Assembly (NCBI GenBank): GCA_944389025.1
Contig: CALXKU010000011.1
Span: 20,596 to 84,595, forward strand
Origin: an uncultured Spirochaetaceae bacterium
Lineage (GTDB): Bacteria; Spirochaetota; Spirochaetia; Sphaerochaetales; Sphaerochaetaceae
DNA: 64,000 bases
Reading direction: 5' to 3'
Shown: in pieces, positions 60,195 to 64,000 of the stretch
Layout: each line of letters starts with the position of its first letter
Numbering within the stretch: the stretch's first letter is position 1
The notes under the pieces: generated by a model
What the model was told of the DNA's origin: nothing
The model's database searches: none
What the model saw: the letters and a program-made list of their open reading frames with translations, nothing else
Made by a program: the position numbers and the translations under genes

Positions 60195-62024
60195 ATGAAA
60201 CTTTTTTCAACATTATCGGAAACGTTCGTATCTGACATGTTTCCAGAAAAAGGGGATGAGATAACCGTCCGCCTCGCTTCCGACTGCCTGCTTGAAAGAG
60301 CGCTTTTAAGATATGACTCGTATACGGGATTGAGCCGTGATTGCGAGATGAGATGTCTTGGCTGGAGGGATAATGCTTACTTTTATGAGGCCGAGCTTCC
60401 TATCTTCATTGCAGATGATAAGCTCTCATATTATTTCATCGTAGTTAAGGGAGGAAAAACTTTCTACTATTCGAAAGCTGGATGCAAAAAGACAGTCCCA
60501 CCTTTTTTCCACAGGTTCATAATCATTCCGTCATTGGATGCACCTTCATGGATTACTGATGCAACATGCTATCAGATATTCCCTGACAGGTTCTGTAACG
60601 GTGATCCTTCGAATGATGTCATGGATGGTGAGTACGAGTTTGATGGAGCCCTGGTACAGGCCAAGGCGTTCGATTCCATCCCGGAGGAGTTCGATAAAGC
60701 CAGATGTCTCGATTTTTATAATGGTGATCTGAAAGGAATAGAGGATAAACTGGATTATCTGAAAAAGCTCGGAGTATCACTGATATATCTTAATCCTATA
60801 TTTTCATCCATGACTGTACATCGTTATGATTCAACCGATTTTTTCAATATCGATAAGAAACTCGGAGGAAATGAGGCGCTTATCAGCCTTATCAGAAAAG
60901 CTCATGAGATGGATATCCGGATAATGATGGACATTTCCATAAACCATGTCGGTACTGCGAGCGCATGGTATGAGAAAGCTCAAAAAGGAGATGAAGAGTG
61001 CTCATCCTACTTTACTCGAGAAAAGGATGGTAGCATAAAATACTGGAACGGAGTACGCACACTAGCCGATCTCGATTACAGTTCCGAGGCCCTCAGAGAT
61101 ATCATATACCGCTCTTCAGAGAGTGCCATGCAGAAGTTTTTAAAGCCACCATTCTCAATTGACGCATGGCGACTTGATGTGGCACCCGAGGTGGCACGAA
61201 CAGAGGATAAGAGTCTCTGCCTTGAAGTGTGGAGGGAGGCAAGGAAAGCTTTAAAGGCTGTAAAGAGGGATCTATATATCGTAGGAGAGGGCTGGGATGA
61301 CAGCCGCATATACCTTGATGGAGATGCCTGGGATTCTACAATGAACTATTTCGGCTCTTCACGTCCTCTGCGCAATCTCGTAGGGGAGGAGGACAGGTTT
61401 CTCAATCCCGGATGGGGTTTTCCACCAAAAGAGAGGGAGAGGATAGGTGCACATGATTTTGTAGATGCAGTCAATTCATACCTTGAAGGCAACAATGATC
61501 AGATGGTTTATTTCATGATGAATCTCATAGACAGCCATGATACGCCGAGACTTCACAATCATGAGATTGCAACCGATGATAGGCTTCTTTCCCTTTCCCT
61601 CATTCTTTACATGCTCCCGGGCTTTCCCTCTCTTTATTATGGGGATGAGATAAAGCTGGATGGCAGGATCTCAAGCATGGAAGGTGCGAGGTATCCGATG
61701 TGCTGGGATGAAAAGCGATGGAACAGAAGATATCTTGAATGGTATGCCTCTCTTGGAGAAATAAGAAAAAAACAGGGTTTCGGTAAGTCTGCTTTTCTCA
61801 TGGAAGCTCTTGATGATGAGACCATCTCGATTAGGCGTTTCCTCCCGAGTGAAACACTCGTTGCCGTAATCAACCTTTCAACAGAGGAAAAGAGCCTGGA
61901 TCTTGATCCTTTCATGATCAAAGGTGAGTGTGGCAGTCTACTTCTGGGAGATGGGGATGTGAGAGATCTGAATATTTCCGTCAAAAGCGGCTCTTCAGCA
62001 CTTTTTTCATTCACATCTTATTGA
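60195..62024 (+). CDS. GH13 alpha-amylase family protein (neopullulanase/cyclomaltodextrinase-like)
   Basis: 609 residues. An N-terminal beta domain (1 to about 115) is followed by the (beta/alpha)8 barrel: YQIFPDRFCNGDPSND, SINHVG (region I), DAWRLDVAPE with nucleophile Asp (region II), VGEGWDD with acid/base Glu (region III), and LIDSHDTPRL (region IV). A C-terminal beta domain ends the protein. No signal peptide, so it acts on imported maltodextrins in the cytoplasm. ATG at 60195 follows GGAAGG by eight bases; longer in-frame starts would run into the adk terminator. Confidence 0.9.
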   Translation: MKLFSTLSETFVSDMFPEKGDEITVRLASDCLLERALLRYDSYTGLSRDCEMRCLGWRDNAYFYEAELPIFIADDKLSYYFIVVKGGKTFYYSKAGCKKTVPPFFHRFIIIPSLDAPSWITDATCYQIFPDRFCNGDPSNDVMDGEYEFDGALVQAKAFDSIPEEFDKARCLDFYNGDLKGIEDKLDYLKKLGVSLIYLNPIFSSMTVHRYDSTDFFNIDKKLGGNEALISLIRKAHEMDIRIMMDISINHVGTASAWYEKAQKGDEECSSYFTREKDGSIKYWNGVRTLADLDYSSEALRDIIYRSSESAMQKFLKPPFSIDAWRLDVAPEVARTEDKSLCLEVWREARKALKAVKRDLYIVGEGWDDSRIYLDGDAWDSTMNYFGSSRPLRNLVGEEDRFLNPGWGFPPKERERIGAHDFVDAVNSYLEGNNDQMVYFMMNLIDSHDTPRLHNHEIATDDRLLSLSLILYMLPGFPSLYYGDEIKLDGRISSMEGARYPMCWDEKRWNRRYLEWYASLGEIRKKQGFGKSAFLMEALDDETISIRRFLPSETLVAVINLSTEEKSLDLDPFMIKGECGSLLLGDGDVRDLNISVKSGSSALFSFTSY

Positions 62025-62067
62025 TTGTCCCTATCGATTTCCTTATAAGATTTGTAAGGAGAATTAA

Positions 62068-63579
62068 ATGGCTTATTACTATGAGGAGCTGAGCAGGACG
62101 TTCAGCGAATACCTACTTGTTCCAGGATATTCCTCCAAGGAATGCATTCCAGGCAATGTCAGTCTAAAAACACCGCTCGTCAGATACAGAAAGGGAAAAG
62201 AATCATGTCCGATTTCTCTTAACATTCCTATGGTCAGTGCGATAATGCAGGCCGTCAGCGGGGTTAAGATGGGAGAGGCTCTTGCAAGGGAAGGCGGGCT
62301 TTGTTTCATCTACGGTTCTCAAAGCATTGAGGATGAGGCCGAGATGGTTAAAAAGGTCAAGGCCAGCAAGGCGGGCTTTGTTCCATCGGACTCCAACTTA
62401 CGCCCTGATAATACGCTCCAGGATGTTCTTGATCTGACAAAGAAGACCGGGCACAGCACAATCGCTATAACAAGTGACGGTACTGAGAACGGGGTGCTCA
62501 TGGGAGTTGTAACAAGCAGGGACTACAGGATAAGCCGCATGGCACTCGATACCCCGGTATCATCTTTCATGACTCCGAGAGAGAAACTCATATACGGTGA
62601 TGACGGGATAACGCTCAGTGAAGCCAATGATATAATCTGGGAGCATAAGCTTAATCAGCTGCCAATCATAACAAAAGATGGAAGGCTCTCCTCATTCGTA
62701 TTCAGGAAGGATTACTCAAGCCATAAAGCCAACCCTCTTGAGCTCCTCGACAGCAACAAGAGGTACATGGTAGGAGCAGGAATCAACACAAGGGACTATA
62801 TGGACAGGGTTCCGGCCCTTGTTGATGCCGGCGTGGACGTTCTATGCATAGATTCATCCGAGGGTTTCTCTGAGTGGCAGAAGCTTACCCTCGAGTGGAT
62901 AAGAAAGACTTACGGCGATACTGTCAAGGTCGGAGCTGGAAATGTCGTTGACCGTGACGGATTCAGATTCCTCGCAGACTGCGGTGCCGACTTTGTAAAG
63001 GTTGGAATCGGAGGGGGTAGCATATGTATCACACGTGAGACTAAAGGCATCGGAAGAGGGCAGGCAAGCGCTCTCATAGAGGTTGCAAAAGCCCGTGACG
63101 AGTATTTCAAGGAAACCGGCATCTACGTTCCTGTCTGCTCGGATGGTGGAATCGTGTTCGACTACCATATGACACTTGCACTTGCAATGGGTGCTGATTT
63201 CATAATGCTCGGCCGTTATTTCGCACGTTTTGACGAATCTCCATCAAACCTTGTAAATATAAACGGAAACTACCTAAAGGAGTACTGGGGAGAAGGATCT
63301 CAGAGGGCACGAAACTGGCAGCGTTACGATCTCGGTGGGGATAAGAAACTCAGTTTCGTTGAAGGAGTTGACAGCTATGTTCCTTACGCAGGACCTCTTA
63401 AGGACACTCTTTCCGTAACACTTGCAAAGATCCGCAGTACAATGTGCAATTGCGGATCACTAACCCTTGATGAGTTCAAGGAGAAGGCGAGACTCACCGT
63501 TGTAAGCAGCACAAGTATCGTCGAGGGGGGTGCACACGATGTCATCCTCAAAGACAACCAGCAGCTCAATATAAAATAA
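62068..63579 (+). CDS. guaB: IMP dehydrogenase
   Basis: 503 residues. The barrel starts [16 protein letters not shown]; a CBS pair occupies about 95-215 ([29 protein letters not shown]). The catalytic loop [18 protein letters not shown] holds the active Cys, then [24 protein letters not shown]. It oxidises IMP to XMP, the first step to GMP. The flap region ([25 protein letters not shown]) differs from the common GMGSxxAM...EGVEG pattern, placing it in a variant branch. AAGGAG precedes the ATG. Confidence 0.9.
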   Translation: MAYYYEELSRTFSEYLLVPGYSSKECIPGNVSLKTPLVRYRKGKESCPISLNIPMVSAIMQAVSGVKMGEALAREGGLCFIYGSQSIEDEAEMVKKVKASKAGFVPSDSNLRPDNTLQDVLDLTKKTGHSTIAITSDGTENGVLMGVVTSRDYRISRMALDTPVSSFMTPREKLIYGDDGITLSEANDIIWEHKLNQLPIITKDGRLSSFVFRKDYSSHKANPLELLDSNKRYMVGAGINTRDYMDRVPALVDAGVDVLCIDSSEGFSEWQKLTLEWIRKTYGDTVKVGAGNVVDRDGFRFLADCGADFVKVGIGGGSICITRETKGIGRGQASALIEVAKARDEYFKETGIYVPVCSDGGIVFDYHMTLALAMGADFIMLGRYFARFDESPSNLVNINGNYLKEYWGEGSQRARNWQRYDLGGDKKLSFVEGVDSYVPYAGPLKDTLSVTLAKIRSTMCNCGSLTLDEFKEKARLTVVSSTSIVEGGAHDVILKDNQQLNIK

Positions 63580-63600
63580 AAGTTAAGAAAGAGACCTTAC

Positions 63601-63635
63601 ATTCCCACCTAACCTAGGTGGGAATTTCTATTTCT
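63601..63635 (+). terminator. Intrinsic terminator of guaB
   Basis: ATTCCCACCTA (63601-63611) pairs perfectly with TAGGTGGGAAT (63615-63625), then TTCTATTTCT. It probably also serves the converging partial gene. Confidence 0.85.
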
Positions 63636-64000
63636 GTAGATAAAAATTTATTGGCTGTCTTTCCTCTGCTGTGAAATTACCTAGCGATATATAGCTCATG
63701 TCACAGGAGAAAGTTCCTAGTACGACATTGATCTCTGGATAGTATTCTATGAGATCTTGTTCATTCATTGCAAGAAATAAATCTTTTAGTGGAATAATAA
63801 TCTCTTTATCTATAATTTCATAAGTGGTTGTAGTACATAATCCTTCCGGACCTCGTATATTAATCGTGTTTTCTCCAGAAAAAGCAAATCTCATATCATA
63901 CTGTGATGTAAATGAAGTTTTTCGGCCTTTCGCTGTTTTTAGTGGGTAGGTAGGAAAACGAAGTATCTTGTATGTATACTTTGGATATGCAGACAGACCC
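63628..64000 (-). CDS. Hypothetical protein, 5' part beyond the window
   Basis: The minus-strand frame is open from the stop at 63628 to the right edge, at least 123 residues, so the ATG at 63894 need not be the start. The visible part includes LRFPTYPLKTAKGRKT, YDMRFAFSGEN, and an end NFTAEERQPINFYLQK. No family is recognised. The DNA is more AT-rich than the neighbouring genes, so it may be of different origin. Confidence 0.5.
   Translation of the reverse strand, partial: GLSAYPKYTYKILRFPTYPLKTAKGRKTSFTSQYDMRFAFSGENTINIRGPEGLCTTTTYEIIDKEIIIPLKDLFLAMNEQDLIEYYPEINVVLGTFSCDMSYISLGNFTAEERQPINFYLQK

Noticed and set aside
1..64000. CRISPR arrays, insertion sequences, prophage or integrative elements
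   Set aside because: No regularly spaced direct repeats, transposase or integrase motifs, or tRNA-associated direct repeats were found.

Overview
The window reads as a bacterial chromosome of moderate GC, densely coding on both strands. No insertion sequence, prophage, integrase or CRISPR array was seen. Several traits suggest a spirochaete (Spirochaetota): a long PPi-dependent phosphofructokinase, permissive spirochaete-type lipoboxes, a 29-residue COX24-domain ribosomal protein, and the blocks rpsF-ssb-rpsR-(DUF2232)-rplI-dnaB and rpsB-tsf-frr-uppS-cdsA-dxr-rseP. The genus cannot be fixed from sequence alone. The partial penicillin-binding protein argues against Sphaerochaeta in the strict sense, whose described genomes lack such proteins.

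Layout, left end: a cut-off penicillin-binding protein and a divergent LysM/M23-like envelope protein (1-1880). Then a complete phosphate regulon, pstSCAB-phoU-phoB-phoR (2210-8474), preceded by a Pho-box-like direct repeat. Two tandem acyl-CoA synthetase paralogues follow, each with the same palindrome upstream (8600-12195). Housekeeping genes come next: yhbY, pfp, a YaiI-family gene, asnS, a metallo-beta-lactamase-fold protein, a third AMP ligase, DAHP synthase, a DJ-1 protein, mscL and asnA (12238-23182).

Middle: tRNA-Leu(GAG), a microbial-type PARG, a split chromate-transporter pair, a GFO/IDH-like oxidoreductase, and a two-gene operon (YhcH plus cyclase-family hydrolase) whose promoter lies between two LacI-type operators. 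tRNA-Met(CAT), a GntP permease, a fumarylacetoacetase-family gene, metG, a divergent MurD, the small COX24 gene, tcdA, a TatD-like gene and a Mn-riboswitch-controlled mntP follow (23298-39693).

Right half: the two ribosomal/replication/envelope blocks run toward each other and meet stop-to-stop at 43943/43944. Beyond them lie metY-metA-mutT (residue signature for O-acetylhomoserine), a SWIM zinc-finger protein, argG, and a structured RNA candidate with an intrinsic terminator in a very AT-rich gap (55231-55369). The window ends with a membrane protein, a CYTH protein, a parvulin, rnhA, a TPR lipoprotein, an extended uracil phosphoribosyltransferase, adk, a GH13 amylase, an IMP dehydrogenase and one gene cut by the edge.

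The most unusual pattern is a set of genes without a ribosome binding site whose start codon sits 6-8 bases (usually exactly 6) after a good -10 hexamer. They look like genes with leaderless transcripts, and they coexist with neighbours that have strong Shine-Dalgarno sequences. The next most interesting items are the RNA candidate upstream of argG, the paired operators, and the PARG without a visible ADP-ribosyltransferase.
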